Part shown: one piece after another, positions 12,001 through 23,828 of the stretch | Numbering within the stretch: position 1 is the first letter of the stretch | Layout of the letters: each line of letters starts with the position of its first letter | Assembly (NCBI GenBank): GCA_034387635.1 | Contig: JAOANU010000003.1 | Span: 186,001-250,000 of the forward strand | Reading direction: 5' to 3' | From: Rhodosporidiobolus odoratus | Lineage: Eukaryota > Basidiomycota > Microbotryomycetes > Sporidiobolales > Sporidiobolaceae | Length of the DNA stretch: 64,000 nucleotides | Position numbers and translations under genes: made by a program | The notes under the pieces: generated by a model | The model's database searches: none | What the model saw: only the letters and a program-made list of their open reading frames with translations | Told to the model about the DNA's origin: nothing

Positions 12001-13387
12001 GCGCTTCAATCCGCTTTTTCGTCGGGAAGCAGAGCTTTTCCCCAGTTCCATAACAGCGGAAGGAGGTCAGGACGAAGCATCGACAGGACTGACATCGACT
12101 ATCCTCGCTGCACCCGGGGTGCTCTGGAACGCGATCCCGCTGCCACCCACACCTTTTCCCATTATTCCGTCTTTCCACCCTGCACCAACCGTGACCGCTG
12201 CGCAGCCAGCAACTAGCGCGCTCGTTCCGAGGGTCGGCGCTGTTTTGTCAACGCTCGCTTCCCTCTTCCCGCCAATGTCAGCCAGTCTAGAAGATCAATC
12301 TCAGCAGTTTTCCCAGTGTCTTTCGACGTCCCTCGTTTCCTACCTTTTCTCGTACTTCTCTTCCACCTTACCCTCGCTTCTGAGGCCCCTCAATACCGGA
12401 CTGGTTCTCGCCACCGCTGCTTCCCCACTCCCCCGAACCCTGCAAACTCCGCCAAACTTCGACCCCCCATCCTTCCTCAACACCCTTCTGAACCGCTTCA
12501 TCTCCCACCCCGACTTCCAGACCAAACTCGACACTCTCCTCGAGCTCGAACGAGCAATCGCAGCACTAGTCGAGGTAGGCGAGCTAAGTGTGCCCAAAGA
12601 AGTCGGGACGCCAACCTCAAACCGGGTTCAGAAGAAGGAATACGACCCTTTCCGGACTCTGCCTCGACCGCCCTCGGGCAATGTGGGTGCCAGTGCGGGC
12701 AAAGGGACGCTCGGGACTCGGAGGAAAAGGATGAACAGCGCTTCGAGCCTCGTCGGCGCAGGGACGGGGGCGGGGGCGGGGGCGGCAGGGTTGAGGAACC
12801 TGTTCGCGCCGGCTGGGGCGGAGGAAGCCTCTCCCTCGTCGTTGTCGACGGGTCAGTCTACTCAGGCTTACCTTGATGATGGAGGGGTCGATGGGGTAGC
12901 CGGCAGTCGTGTAGGGACGCTTGGAAGACGAAGCAGGTCGAGAATGTTGAGCGCTTCTGCCGACCTTCCTGACTCGCCTATCATCGGCTCTTCGACCACT
13001 TTTCCATTCCCGTCCGCCTCTTCAGCGCCTTCGATCTCTCCGGCCCCGCCGTCCGGGTCTGAGGTGGAGGAGGACGTTAAATCGCCAGCCCCGCTCTCAA
13101 CCGACACTCTACTCCCCCTCCTCGAACTCATCCTCGCTCGCTTCCTTTCCTTCCGTCCTCCTTCTCCTTCCCCTCGAAATACAAGCGAGAGTTCGACCAC
13201 TCCTCCCAGCGATCTTTCCAGATTCTTGACAACTCTACATCGGCTCTCTCACCTCCTCCCCTTCCCTCTCGCTCGATCTTCGAGCGAAGCCAAGGCGTTT
13301 TGGGATGTAGCGGCGGCGGGGATGGCTTTGAGAGAGGAGGTTCTGAAGGAAGCTCGAGCTTCGGAAGGGTCCGGTGGTAGTGGGTGA
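9015..13387 (+). CDS. large protein of unknown function (1429 aa)
   Basis: Two exons, 9015..9939 and 10023..13387, with a gt...ag intron; phases join cleanly. The start is the first ATG giving a sensible N-terminus (MSSLTQASLQEI). Residues 1-120 are helical with a charged coiled-coil stretch near 85-105 (AAEEKRLKREREKREEN). A Gly-Leu repeat near residue 255 is encoded by GGGGCT repeats. The middle is Ser/Pro-rich with helical parts: RQKILNLTLVRWFAF near 535-550 and ALLRRAFALLLASSSL near 795. Low-complexity Ser/Pro/Gly segments occupy residues 340-490 and 1180-1370. No membrane segment or signal peptide. I do not recognise a catalytic motif. It may be a scaffold or trafficking factor, but nothing in the sequence proves this. 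Confidence 0.8.
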
Positions 13388-13829
13388 CAGAATGGGTTGG
13401 ATTAGGTACGTCTCTTCCGCTTCCTGCGCATGGCCTTTACTTCTCGCCCGTATCTAGCGGGACGATGCTCTGCCTCGACGTCAAGGAAGGAACGATGAAG
13501 GCGCGCTGATCGTCATCTTGCCATGTTTCATCGTTGCAGCACTTCCCGCTTCGCCGTCGACCGCCTAACCCTTTCCATCCCACCTGCCTGCCACCGTGCC
13601 ATCCCGCTCTCTCGCTTCTCTACTCGCCATCACTACTTGAGTGTGCTTGTACGGCTTCTCTTCGTGTTTCCTTTCCGCAGCCGATCTCAGGTTCTTCCCG
13701 GCCGTAGTGTTGCTGTCGTTGTCTTTCCTTGCATGCTGCAACGCATCTCAAGCAGTCCTCAGACTCTCGTCTCTCACCTTTCTCTCGAGTGCTGCGGCGT
13801 GAAACAAGGGGAGCGAAGAAGAGCATAGG

Positions 13830-13844
13830 TATATATATATATAG
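13830..13844. repeat. short (TA)n run
   Basis: Seven TA units in an otherwise GC-rich spacer between convergent genes. Confidence 0.7.
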
Positions 13845-13995
13845 TAATATTGCCAACACATGGAACAGAAAGAAGCGACAGAGATTCGAACCCAGCGAAC
13901 GACCACAAGAGGAAGCGAGAGAGAGGATAACAGAGGCTCTGAAAGTGGAAGGGAGGGAGGGATGCTTGGGCAATAGACCGAAGATGTTCTATTGC

Positions 13996-14031
13996 GAAGG
14001 AAGGAAGGAAGGAAGGAAGGAAGGAAGGAAG
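13996..14031. repeat. (GGAA)n microsatellite
   Basis: About nine uninterrupted GGAA/AAGG units just beyond the 3' end of the GTR1 gene. Confidence 0.9.
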
Positions 14032-14057
14032 GGCAGCGACAAGGCGAAATTTTGTTT

Positions 14058-15471
14058 TTATCGAGGCATCCCTATCGCTTCGAGTTTGGCGAAATGAGGC
14101 CGGGCAAGGCGGATGTTTAGCTCAATGGCGGCGGGTTCTGTAGCAGCAAAAGCGAGTGAGAAAGACACCCCCGGTCAGCAACGGCACAGCGGAGGCCGGC
14201 GGTCTGCGGCTCGGAAGAGGGACGACAGGGGGAAGATGACGATAACGCGGACGAGACTCACGGATCTCGGCTTTTGCGACTACGAGGATGTATGTCTCGG
14301 GTGTGAGAGCATCAAGGACGGCGGTGTAGTGTGGTGTCGAAACAGTAAGAGAAGAGAAGGGCGAGCGGATTTTACTGTACGGGCGAATCACGCAACGAGA
14401 ATCAGAAACGCTTCCGACCTGCAGGGAGCAAGGAAAGGAGAGTAGGAGAAGAGGAAGGACGTACCTGCATCCTAGTTTGAACGCTTTTACCATAGTACTG
14501 ATCCTTTCAAACCTTCGTTCATCCCACAAGGCAGTTTCGTCGTTCTCCTCATCGTCGTCGTTGTCGCTGTGACCATTGGCGGTTGACGTCTTCCCGGCGG
14601 TTACGGAAGAGATGACTAGAAAGGTAGTCTTTTCGAAGAGGACCACCTCGGAGGCGGATGAGATTGTGAGGAAAGATTGGAGATAGGAACGGAGGGAAGC
14701 GAGCGAGGGCATGAGGTGCGAGACGATGATCGACCATGCCTACACAAGGGAAACATCAGCCTACCGTGAAAGACCGGGGGGACAAGGGGATTACGCACCT
14801 TGTACAGCGTCTCATTATAGATGCTGGTTCCGTAAAATTGTAACTTTCCATTCCACCCACCCTCCCTCGCCTTCTTAGTCACTTCCGCCTCGAATTCAGC
14901 CAGCTTACTCGCCTGTAACTCGACCGGGACAAGATCCATCTTGTGCAGCAGGACGAAGACTGTCGGTTCTTCTGCCTGACCTTGACCAGAAGACGAGGAG
15001 GAAGGAGGGTTCTGCTCTCGTAGGGCGCGAAGGCACTTGGGAAAGTAGACGATATCGGAGGTGGAAAGGTCGGGGGATTCGGCGTCGAAGATGTAGATGA
15101 GCGAGTGGACGGAACGGAAAATGGCGGAAGATTGAGCGGTGAGGTGCGAGTCCATAAACGCTATGGGTTCAGACGCAGGTCAGCCGAGTGCGGGAGAATT
15201 AACGAAGCACGGCGTACAGTCTTGGCCACCACAATCCCACAAGTCCAACCGCAACCCGCCCAAGAACTTGATTTGGCTGCTTTCAACATCGATAGTAGCT
15301 CCCAGTCGCCGAGTATCGGCGGCCATTTGGCTCTTGAATATGATTGCGCGCATACTGGTCTTGCCTGAGCCGGACTTGCCCATCAAGAGGATCTGATTGC
15401 AGTGACAAGATGAGCGTTTGATGTAGAGGAGAGCGAGTAAGGCATACCTTTTTGCGTGACTTGGAGGACAT
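14058..15471 (-). CDS. GTR1: Rag GTPase Gtr1 (RagA/B type), TORC1 activator
   Basis: Gtr1 pairs with Gtr2 as a GTPase heterodimer on the vacuole and signals amino-acid sufficiency to TORC1. Six exons (15471..15448, 15392..15218, 15160..14799, 14739..14465, 14410..14262, 14137..14058) give 354 residues with phases that agree throughout. Visible motifs: P-loop GKSGSGKTS (residues about 12-20), the switch-II signature LWDCGGQD followed by [18 protein letters not shown] for guanine recognition, and the C-terminal longin-like (roadblock) part with [19 protein letters not shown] and ETYILVVA. Length and order match Gtr1 of other fungi. The acceptor of exon 5 is an unusual ggaag chosen because it restores the frame. 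Confidence 0.95.
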
Positions 15472-15606
15472 GGATAGATAGCTAGAGGCTCTTTCGATGA
15501 CCAAGTGAAGCTTCTGGGCAGGCAAGACGAGTACGACGGGGGAATGAGCGTCAAGAAGCGTAGTCAGATGGGTTGGACTCGTCCAGCTCACTTTTTGACT
15601 TTAAGA

Positions 15607-16635
15607 ATGGCATACAGCTGCTCTAGACTCGTCCATTGCGCCTTTCGCAGCACCCTGAGCACCCCTCGACCACGCCTTGCACTCGTCCCTTCTTGCTGGC
15701 CTTCTCCCTCGTCATCCCGACACCGCTTCATCTCTTCAACTTCAGACGCCGACGAAGCCAGCTTACAAGCTAGCGCTCCCGTGGTGAAGACTCGGTCGCA
15801 GCCGAAAGGCAAGTCGAAGACACCGCCAAAACCGCGCAAGAAAAAGGAATTACCAGAGTTGCGAGAGGAAGACCTGGAGGAGAGCTTTGTTAGAGGTGCG
15901 TCGCCTCTTATCGTTGTTCCTCAGCGCTGTTGCGCTCATGTGCTTACTCTTTTGCGATGTACCCGGTTTGTCCACTCCCCGCATCATGGTTGCATCGACT
16001 TTCTCCCTTTTCTTCTCCCTCTCATCTGCCATCCCCACCCTTCTCCCACCCTTTCGCGCTTCCCCTTGCCCCCTCGTTCATCACTACACGCTTCGTCTCT
16101 TCCACCATCCTGCATTACCCCGTCCACCTAGGCTCCGGTCCCGGCGGACAAGCGACCAACAAAACCTCCAATGCCTGTTCCCTAATCCACCTCCCAACAG
16201 GAATCAGAGTCCATTGTCACGAGACTAGGAGTAGGGAGACGAATAGGAAGGTGGCTAGGAAGATTATGCGGGAAAAGGTATGACTGTTGCGTTCCCTTTC
16301 GCTGCTGCTGCTCCGCTCCTCCTTCTCTTGTCTTCCCTCTGACTAGGCTGGAAGGGTTGGAAGAGCTGACATTGGACTGTGATCCGTGACTAGCTCGATC
16401 AACTCCTTTCTCCGCCGGGAGAGTCGGCGAAAGATTTGGCTGCCGCAAGGGAACGGCAGAAGAAGGAGGCGAAGAAGAGGAAGGCGAAGCGGAAGACGGC
16501 GGCGAAGGGGGAGGAGGAGGCTGATCAAGGGCACGGGAGACAAATAGAAGTGCAAGGGAAAGGTAAGACAGGAGACTCAACAGCCTCAGAACATGCTAAT
16601 TGAGGCTAGATCTTTCGAATGAGGAACCGACCTGA
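15607..16635 (+). CDS. mitochondrial class-I release-factor-like protein (GGQ domain)
   Basis: Exons 15607..15895, 16132..16277, 16394..16562 and 16610..16635 give 209 residues. The N-terminus is rich in Arg and Ser without acids for about 40 residues, typical of a mitochondrial presequence. Exon 2 carries [15 protein letters not shown], the GGQ motif that triggers peptidyl-tRNA hydrolysis, followed by HLPTGI and [14 protein letters not shown]. The C-terminus is Lys/Arg-rich. There is no stop-codon-reading domain, so it resembles the short ribosome-rescue members (human MTRFR/C12orf65, yeast Rso55) more than full RF1. The role in freeing stalled mitochondrial ribosomes is family knowledge. 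It is divergent with GTR1, with 135 bp between the starts. Confidence 0.9.
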
Positions 16636-16660
16636 CGGCGAGAGCAATCTCGATTTCTTA

Positions 16661-17335
16661 CTATGCCTGAGCCTGAGCCCCGCTCAACCCATAGCTACTC
16701 CTCAGCTCCGTCTCTGCCTGTTGCGCCTTTTCCCCACTCTTCACACTGGCCTGCTTCTCCTCCTCAAACCTCAAACAAGCCCTCTCCCAAAGTTCCCTAT
16801 GAACCCAAACATGCTCCTGTTCCTCCTTCTTACTCTGCTGAACCTTTCCCTTTCCTTTCCCCTTCCCTCCTGCTCCACCGGCTGTGGCAAACTCAACAGC
16901 TTCTTGCCGAGCCCCCTTGAGTCCGGCCGTAGTCTCCCATTTCCCCCTCGTAATCTTGACAATATCCCCCTTTTCTTCAAGTCCAGCAAGGATCTTCTTC
17001 TTGAGGTAAGACATACTCCACCCCTGTCCATCTTGAGGGGCTTCGGGTAGGGGGAAAGCGGAGTGAGGAGCGGCGCGGCGGGCTGAGGGAGAGATGGAGG
17101 AAAGGTGAGAGTTGGTGAAAGGCTGGACTTGGGCAGGGAGAGGGGCAGAGGTCGGAGCGTGGAGGTGGGCGTGAAGGGATTGCGTCGTCATTGGGCCTGT
17201 GGGAGAAAGAGATTAGTGGCATGAGGTGGGAGTATGGGATGAGAGGAACGAACCCGATTCGAGGAGAGTGGACCGGACGATAGAAGCGGCCTTCGGTGGT
17301 CGGACGGCATCACGCAAGAGAATTGTAGCACGCAT
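16661..17335 (-). CDS. small basic protein, possibly mitochondrial (205 aa)
   Basis: Two exons, 17335..17254 and 17196..16661, join in phase (donor gttcgt, acceptor ccacag). The start is the first ATG after upstream in-frame sequence that lacks one. The N-terminus (MRATILLRDAVRPPKAAS) is Arg-rich and could be a mitochondrial targeting helix. The central segment SYLKKKILAGLEEKGDIVKI resembles a winged-helix-like unit, followed by a Gly/Lys linker and a charged helical C-terminus with WVHRELWERACLRFEEEK. The protein is not recognised; a mitochondrial ribosome or membrane-associated role is only a guess. It ends 25 bp from the stop of the release-factor gene (tail to tail). Confidence 0.7.
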
Positions 17336-17611
17336 TTGGGCTCCAGTTCGGGCTGTATAAGTCGCGAGGAAGATGGGAACGAATTCGAGGGAGAAGGACG
17401 AGAACGGGTCGACCACGACGGCGTGTTTGCTGAACGGTCTTATTTGTGGGGGTGCGTAGGATCCTCGGTCACCGTTCTGGCGGACCTGGCAGCTGATTCG
17501 TGGAGTGCGGAAGCGTGGTCGCGTTCAGCTCGCTTCCCTCTCGTCGCTCGATACTTCGGCTTTGTCTACTTCAGTCTCTGAGACTTTTCTCTCTCGCTCA
17601 TAGAGTCCACC

Positions 17612-18742
17612 ATGTCCGCCATACAGACCCCGCGAAAGCCCCGACAGTCGACCGCTGCCCCGGTCCGTCTCACCAAGTCCAACAAGTGGTCACTCCGTCG
17701 TCTACTGGCGTACGGCGCCATCCTGGCAGTGCTGAGCGGTGTCTGGGGCGTTTTGGAGAACGTCAAGGTACGTCCGCCGCTTCTTACACCCGATTGTCGT
17801 ACTGATCCTATCCTTAAACTTCGTCCACCCGCGCGACCTTCGCATTCCGCCAATTGTGCCGCAACCTCAGTCCCGGTGGTACATCTTCGACCCCATATCC
17901 CTCCACAACGTCTGCAAGGACGCTCTCGCCCTCCACGGCAATGACACCGTCTCGGTCGTCTCCCACATCATAACCTCCTTGCAACAAACCCACCCATCCT
18001 ACACTATCAACCCCTCTTTCTCCTCCACCCCTCTTCTGTCTTCCCCAGAGACGCACTCTATCCTCCCCGAGTCCTACACGCCCAACGAACGTGAGTGGGT
18101 CTGGAACAATGCCGGAGGAGCCATGGGAACCATGTTTATTATCCACGCTTCCATTACCGAGTACCTTATTGTGTTTGGCACGCCGCTTGGGACGGAGGGA
18201 CACACTGGAAGGCACACTGCGGATGACTACTTTAACATCTTGAAGGGAGAGCAGTGGGCTAGTAAGGCTGGTGCGCTCGAGATGGAGGTACGTTTGCGTT
18301 TGTCTTCCCTCGCTGTCCCTACCCTGTCTGCCACCCATTCGCTGCTGAGCAGTCTTCCTTGATCTCGCTGCAGCGCTATGTCGCTGGTGACGTTCACCAC
18401 CTCGTCCGAGGCGAAGTCAAGCAATACAAATTCCACGAAGGCGGTTTCGCCCTCGAATACGCTCGCGGTACGTCCCTCTTCTCCTCCATACCCCACCGCT
18501 TTCTCTGATGGAGTTCTAACCCTCATTGCGCTCTGACAGGTTGGATCCCCCTCATGCTTCCCTTTGGGTTCGCCGACACTTTCTTCTCGACTCTCGACTT
18601 GCCGACCCTGTATCACACGGTGAGGATCACTGGGAGGGAGATGATTGGGAATTTGCTGCATGGGAAGATGTGCGTTCCTGTCTTGTCCTTGCTCTCACTT
18701 CATTCGCCTGACTCATGTTGATTTTCGGGGACGTACAGCTAA
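17612..18742 (+). CDS. ERG2: C-8 sterol isomerase (ergosterol pathway)
   Basis: It converts fecosterol to episterol in the endoplasmic reticulum. Exons 17612..17767, 17871..18287, 18374..18467, 18540..18669 and 18739..18742 give 266 residues; the last exon supplies only the final base of the Ile codon and the stop. An N-terminal membrane helix ([18 protein letters not shown]) is followed by the family's conserved body: [72 protein letters not shown], and a C-terminal amphipathic stretch with [19 protein letters not shown]. These match the Erg2/sigma-1 receptor family over its full length. Confidence 0.97.
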
Positions 18743-20310
18743 GTGACTACTATCGCGGGTCGAGGTAGCTTGACTAGTGGGGATCGAGGTAGCTTATTTG
18801 ATGAGCGGGATGGGGCTTAGCGAAGAAGGGTGGTATTGAACAGCAAAAGCGTAATGGTAAACCCCTGTTCTCAAGCAATCGCGGCTTGTTCTCAACATGC
18901 GCATCAATTCGCCTCCGTAGTCAGAGAAGGCATTTGGGTCTAAGAGCGAGTCGCTGAAGCGTGGATGATCGCCCAAGCCGGGTAAGGAAACTCGTCAAGA
19001 AGGAGAAAGAGGGTATTGGAAAGGTTGTCAAGGGAAAAAAGTTCGGCACCGGTCACAGACCCACCAGTTGCCCGCCAGTACATACCCATTTTACTGCAGC
19101 AGCTGACCTGTGGGGCTTTACGTGAGCTACAGGAGCTGCCGGAAACAAGCGAGAGGAAAAGGAAAATTTGGCCTTCTCAACCGGCTCGACCATCTCCGTG
19201 TCGTGCCGTATACGTGGTCTATACCATGACCCTCGTCGTCTACATGAGCTCATCCAGCATCTCATCGCCGATCAACCCGACGCTGCTCATCAATACCCCT
19301 GCTTCCCACTTAAACTGCGCCCGAAAAGCCCCTTTCAAATTCCCTTCTTTTCTGCTAAAAACCGGCCGCCACGAGACAGTCTTGGCAATCAGGTTCAGGG
19401 GTTCCCGTCGGGGTCGGTTCGGTAGTCTGCCTCCATGCTGTACTGAGTCGATAACCTCGCGAGCTCGACTCGACTCGAGGCGTGGGTCGGCCTGGGGGGG
19501 ACGAAACGTTGTCGAGATGGACTGTCGTCGTATTGAACACTCGCACAGCAGGATTCAAAGTGATGGTGAAGGGCGAGCCGGGGCGCTGCTTGAGGAAGAG
19601 GGCGGTGGACGTAGGATAAATAATGGTGACCTTGCGAGGAAAAACGACGACCCCGTACTGGTGTCAACTGGAGGTTGTAGCCTGTGTTCAGTGGATCAGC
19701 GCCTGATTCACGTCAGACTTCAAGACGTCAGCAGAGAGGCTCAGACTAGCTTACTCTGCGCAGGGTATGTCGACAAAGACCAAACAATTCTCCTTCCCCT
19801 TCACTGTTTTCTCTAGATCCAGTTTATCTCACTGCCTCGCCATCCCTTCCGCTTCATGTCAGAACATTTCTCTATTCGGAATGATAAGCCTGACGCCTAG
19901 TAGGGCTGCTGTCTCTTGACGGAAAGGGTGGTTTGGTAGACTTGGCGCTGCTGGCATGGGGATTGATGGGTCCGGGGCTGACGGACGAGCTTGGAGCGAG
20001 TACGGGCTCGAGCTGTTGCTGTCCTGCTCGTTTGAGGGAGAGAGCGATATAAGGCCGAGCATGAGAGGTGGTCGACGTCTGGAAAACAAGGAATGAAAGA
20101 AAATCGCAATCGCCTGAAGATTTATTTAATCCCCCGAGGCTATGCTGCATGCCCGTAAGCGGCCCTACGGTACTAGCGGAGGGTAGCGGAGACCCGTCAG
20201 TATGCGGTGGAGGAGGCTGCAACCGGGACCTTCAACTTTTTTCTTTTCATCCTGCCTTTCCGTGGAGCTATGCTAATGCGCAGATGTGATAATGCAAGGC
20301 ATCCTTCATT
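18743..20310. other. intergenic region with possible minus-strand gene remnants
   Basis: No complete gene could be assembled. Minus-strand frames read like protein in two places: 18794..18976 (FSDSLLDPNAFSDYGGEL, ending in a stop) and 19355..19860 (KGKENCLVFVDIPCA, then VVVFPRKVTIIYPTSTALFL). Splice phases between them do not agree, so this may be a decayed gene or one with an unusual structure. Confidence 0.35.
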
Positions 20311-21194
20311 CTACCTGAGCTTCCGCACCTCACCACTCTCACACAACTTCATCGCCGTACTCAACGCCGCCGCCCTAAATTCGAAATGAACCTCCAACCT
20401 GTCCCTCTGCTTCATCACCACGGGTCTCAACAGTAAATTCTTGGCGTACAGTCTGACGGGTTGACGGTGATGATGGGTGAGCCAGGCAAAGTTGTTGCAA
20501 AGGGCGGTGGGGGTGGAAGTGGGATCAGAATGGGCAAGTTCAGAGACGAGACCGGACACGTTGTCGATGGTGAGGTGGGTTGAGGGAGAGAGGTCGATTC
20601 GTTCTACGTGCATGTCCACGTCGACACGTACAGATGCTGAGAAAGCCGAGAGGGATTCGGAGAGGGAAGGAGAAAGGATGGTGAGGTAATCGGGAGTGAC
20701 AAGATGACTAGGATGGTAATTGGGGCGGAAGCGGGTTGGCGGCTCAATCCTGATCCATATCTTGCATTAGCATATACCAAAGACCGACGCAAAAGGACGA
20801 ACTGAACATACGATATCGCCGCCGTCTCGAGCCAAACAAAAGACTCATCCACCCTTACACCGTTACCCACCGCATGAAGGAACCCCTCAAAGCTCAATAC
20901 CGACGTACATCCGAGAATCCGTAGGACTGCCTCGCCAAAGGGTACCGGACGAGGTGGCAGGGTAGGACCAGGACGACCCGACTCGGGTGGGTAGGGGTAG
21001 TATCCGGAATGAGAGGATGCTCGGGACCTACTCGGACCTTGCTCACTGGGTCGACGACTACTTATGGATGGTCGACGCTCGCGCCCGGGCTGACGTTCGC
21101 CTGGGACATATCGGTCAGGCCGATCAGACTGACTACGGTATGGGAGTGGCGGTCTCTCATCTCGGCTACCCCGGCGTTGATGGTGCTCGGACAT
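20311..21194 (-). CDS. unknown family member A (259 aa), paralogue of B and C
   Basis: Two exons, 21194..20812 and 20707..20311, join in phase (donor gtatgt, acceptor cctag). The first 85 residues are Arg/Ser/Pro-rich and likely disordered. Then comes VLRILGCTSVLSFEGFL, a middle with VERIDLSPSTHLTIDNVSG, and a C-terminal block LYAKNLLLRPVVMKQ...LEVHFEF...MKLCESGE. The same three blocks in the same order occur in the genes at 27404 and 28510, so the three are homologous. No signal peptide, membrane helix or catalytic motif is visible. I do not recognise the family; function unknown. Confidence 0.75.
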
Positions 21195-21546
21195 GATGCC
21201 GTCGAGACCGTATACGGATGAGAAGGAGGAGGAAAGTGAGAGGGAAAGAGAGCAGGGGACATGTCGTCAAACCTAAAGTAAGGAGGCGAAGGTTGGGAAA
21301 AAAAAAGTTGCGTGCCGGAGCTTGGTCGCAGCGCCGCCCGGCGGCGTCTTGCACACCGAATGCAAGTCTTGACGGACGTTGATAGAGGAGGTGGTGAAAA
21401 GCGAGATGCGGCGGAGGAAAAGGCGGTGTTTGCGTTGGAGAGGAGAGCGAGGGAAGGACCGGCGTGCCGACTTGCCCTTCCTGCAGAGCTTTTTCTTCTA
21501 GGCGAGCAAAGATGGTGGTCGAACGGCGAAGATGGTGTTCAAATGT

Positions 21547-22462
21547 TTATGACCAAGGGTAGGTGAGCAGGTCTTCCACCCGCTCAAGGACCACCCCAAA
21601 CCCTTTTTCCTGCCTTTCTCCTTCGGCCAGCTCGTGCGGCATCCTCATATCCAACCAGTGAGTCCAGAGGTTGTGACTTTCACCACGGTTTTTGGCACCG
21701 GGTCCTTGTATGGGAGGGTAGGGCGGGACGGGTTGCAGGTACTGAGGTTCAGAGGGCGATGAAGGTGATGAGGCGGAAGACGGCGAGGCTGGTGGCGCGG
21801 AAGACAGCGGTAGGGGAGACACGTCAGTTGCGATGGAGTGAGGGACGAGCTGCGGGTGCAACAGTAAGCTACCGAGCAGACGTCGACGGGCGGGAGAACT
21901 GAAAAGAATACCATGTGCGAGCGATCTGAGGCGAAATTGGCCAGCAGATCGACGGCGGGTACGAGCCGGACGCGGCTACGAGATGATCAACCGTTAGAGC
22001 TTGCCACAAGCACTTGAAGGACAGACAAAGACTGCTGACCTTCGCAGACTAGGATCCAATATATCTTCCTCGAAAAGGTCGGGACGGAAGGTTTTCGAGA
22101 CGTACTCTGTGTGCGCACAAGGGTCAGTACATACACAGTCTGTATGCTCGAGAGGGGACAGGCGTACTCTCTAGCAGCACTCTGTCTCCCAACCTCGAAT
22201 CCCTATCCAGTATCTCGACCACCCTCCTGCTCTCGTCTTTCGCTTGCCAGACTTGCAGCGCGACGACGTGATAATCCCAAAGTACATGATGACCCGTCGC
22301 TGCACCCGCCTTTGACGCTCGCTGCTGAAAGAGAAGCGCCCGACGACTCGGGTTACTGATGAAGGCGGCGAAGAGCGACGAGGCAGGAGCGGCGAGCGAG
22401 AGATACTGCAGATGCTGAACGACGTTCTCTTCGCAGTAGTATGGAGTGTAGGGAGCAGCCAT
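21547..22462 (-). CDS. NTAQ1: protein N-terminal glutamine amidohydrolase (NTAQ1)
   Basis: It deamidates N-terminal Gln to Glu, feeding proteins into the Arg/N-degron pathway. Start ATG at 22462. The first exon has YTPYYCEENVV with the catalytic Cys at residue 10, WDYHVVAL with the catalytic His at 65, and EILDRDS with the catalytic Asp at about 86. Later exons encode YVSKTFRPDLFEEDILDPSL (near 22050-22100) and LVPAVDLLANFASDRSHM (near 21910-21970), the latter nearly identical to the family signature NFASDRSHM. The last exon holds PPYPPIQG, LWTHWLDMRM and a C-terminus ending LLTYPWS at the stop. A Ser/Pro-rich insert of about 30 residues precedes PPYPPIQG and is unusual for the family. Confidence 0.92.
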
Positions 22463-22758
22463 GTTGGAGTGAACAAGGCCATTGGGAGGGAAAAGGGAAA
22501 AGCAAGGAATCAGAGCGAGACGAGAATCACTCTGGAGAGCAAGCGCGGGAACCAAGATCCGCCAGCGATACCATAAAGAGATGGAGAAGCCTTCGGGCAG
22601 AAAGTGACCCCGGAAAAGCCAGTTCGATGGCGAGCTAGCCGGTTTACGTCTCGCGCGCTGTTCAGCTTTCAAGCTAAGGACGCCTACATGCAGGAAACGC
22701 CGGCTTACAGGTCGATGGAAGTGCACAAAAACTATGCTACAAGATTGACAAACGAAAG

Positions 22759-23658
22759 CTACACGCCAACCTGAACCCACGCCAATCTATTATAGAAAAC
22801 CCTCGGCAGCTTCCCCTCTTCCGTGACTGCCCCACCAGCCCCGCCCTCCTCGACAGGCCAAAACGCCCCTGCGACCAGCTCAAACCTAACCTTATACCCT
22901 CCATACTCGCCCACTTCAACCTTCGGCCTCAAGACCAGCCCCCCCTCCTTCGTCTCAAGCTGCACCCTCCCTCCCTGTCTTCTGCTCAACTCCCTCAACG
23001 TCCTTCCCACGTCCGTCCTCCCATTACTCAAGTCCCTACACATGGCAGCAATACCGGCTAGGTGAACCGTAGCGAGAGAAGGCAGGGAGAGGGGGGAAGA
23101 AAGGATGGAGCAATGTCCGTAGAGAGTCTCGACCCGGCGGGCTATCGGAGAGAGGGAGGGGCGGAGGAGGGTCGCCGTCGGAAGAGGGGAGCGGGGAGAA
23201 GCGAAAGGGGGAAGGGAGAAACTGTTTGTGGCGCGGTCGCGGCAAGGGAAGAGGACGAGAAGAGGAGAAAAACGTCGCAAGCTGATGAGCCCGCAGTGAC
23301 AAGGGGGTGTGAGCAGGAGGCACGCACCAGATGACAGCAGCCTTGACTTCGACCAGTAACTCCTCGATGCGTTTCTCCAACCTCACTCTTTTCTTACTTT
23401 TCCTCCCTACCGCTGCCGCCAAAGTGACTTCCTCCGCTTCCTCCTGCGCGAACAACTCGATCGCTCGAATGAACTGAGGGTAGGTAAGAGCTCTCTGCTT
23501 TGGCCGAGGTAGTGGGGCGGAGGGCTTGGTAGGGCGGCTGTCTGCGGAAAAAGACGAGTTGGCGAGCAGCCGAGTGAGGGTCGGATCAAGGAGGAAAACC
23601 TACGGCCTCTCTTCTCGGGGGCGAGCGGAACGTCGGGTGCGAGTACGACGGTAGACAT
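22759..23658 (-). CDS. unknown protein (263 aa)
   Basis: Three exons, 23658..23604, 23541..23328 and 23281..22759, join in phase. The N-terminus (MSTVVLAPDVPLAPEKRG) is followed by a Pro/Lys linker, YPQFIRAIELF, a Lys/Arg helix (KSKKRVRLEKRIEELLVEVK), a hydrophobic segment (FSPLLVLFPC), then MCRDLSNGRTDVGRTLRELSRR and a beta-like C-terminus (GYKVRFELVAGAFWPVEE ... VFYNRLAWVQVGV). It looks like a folded fungal protein with a basic helical core; I do not recognise it. The stop lies about 300 bp upstream of NTAQ1 on the same strand. Confidence 0.65.
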
Positions 23659-23828
23659 GCCGGCACGAGAAGCGCTGAACGAGGATGGGGAGAAAGAAGC
23701 ATAATCGCGGAACAAGACTCGATACAGGAAACGAGGGCCTTCGACAACTGCCCCTGTCTCCCCTGTCTGTCTGTACGAGTACAGGAGCTACATCGACACA
23801 CGACGAACACGGACGATCATCGTCTAAA

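Larger units (their letters stand above)
13388..14057. other. convergent intergenic region
   Basis: The two neighbours meet tail to tail here, so this is 3' untranslated and spacer DNA. It contains a TA run and a GGAA microsatellite, listed separately. I see no gene. Confidence 0.5.

Noticed and set aside
13860..13915. GGGTTCGAATC on the minus strand, like a tRNA T-loop
   Set aside because: The flanking bases do not form the five-pair T stem and no matching acceptor stem or D-arm is found upstream.
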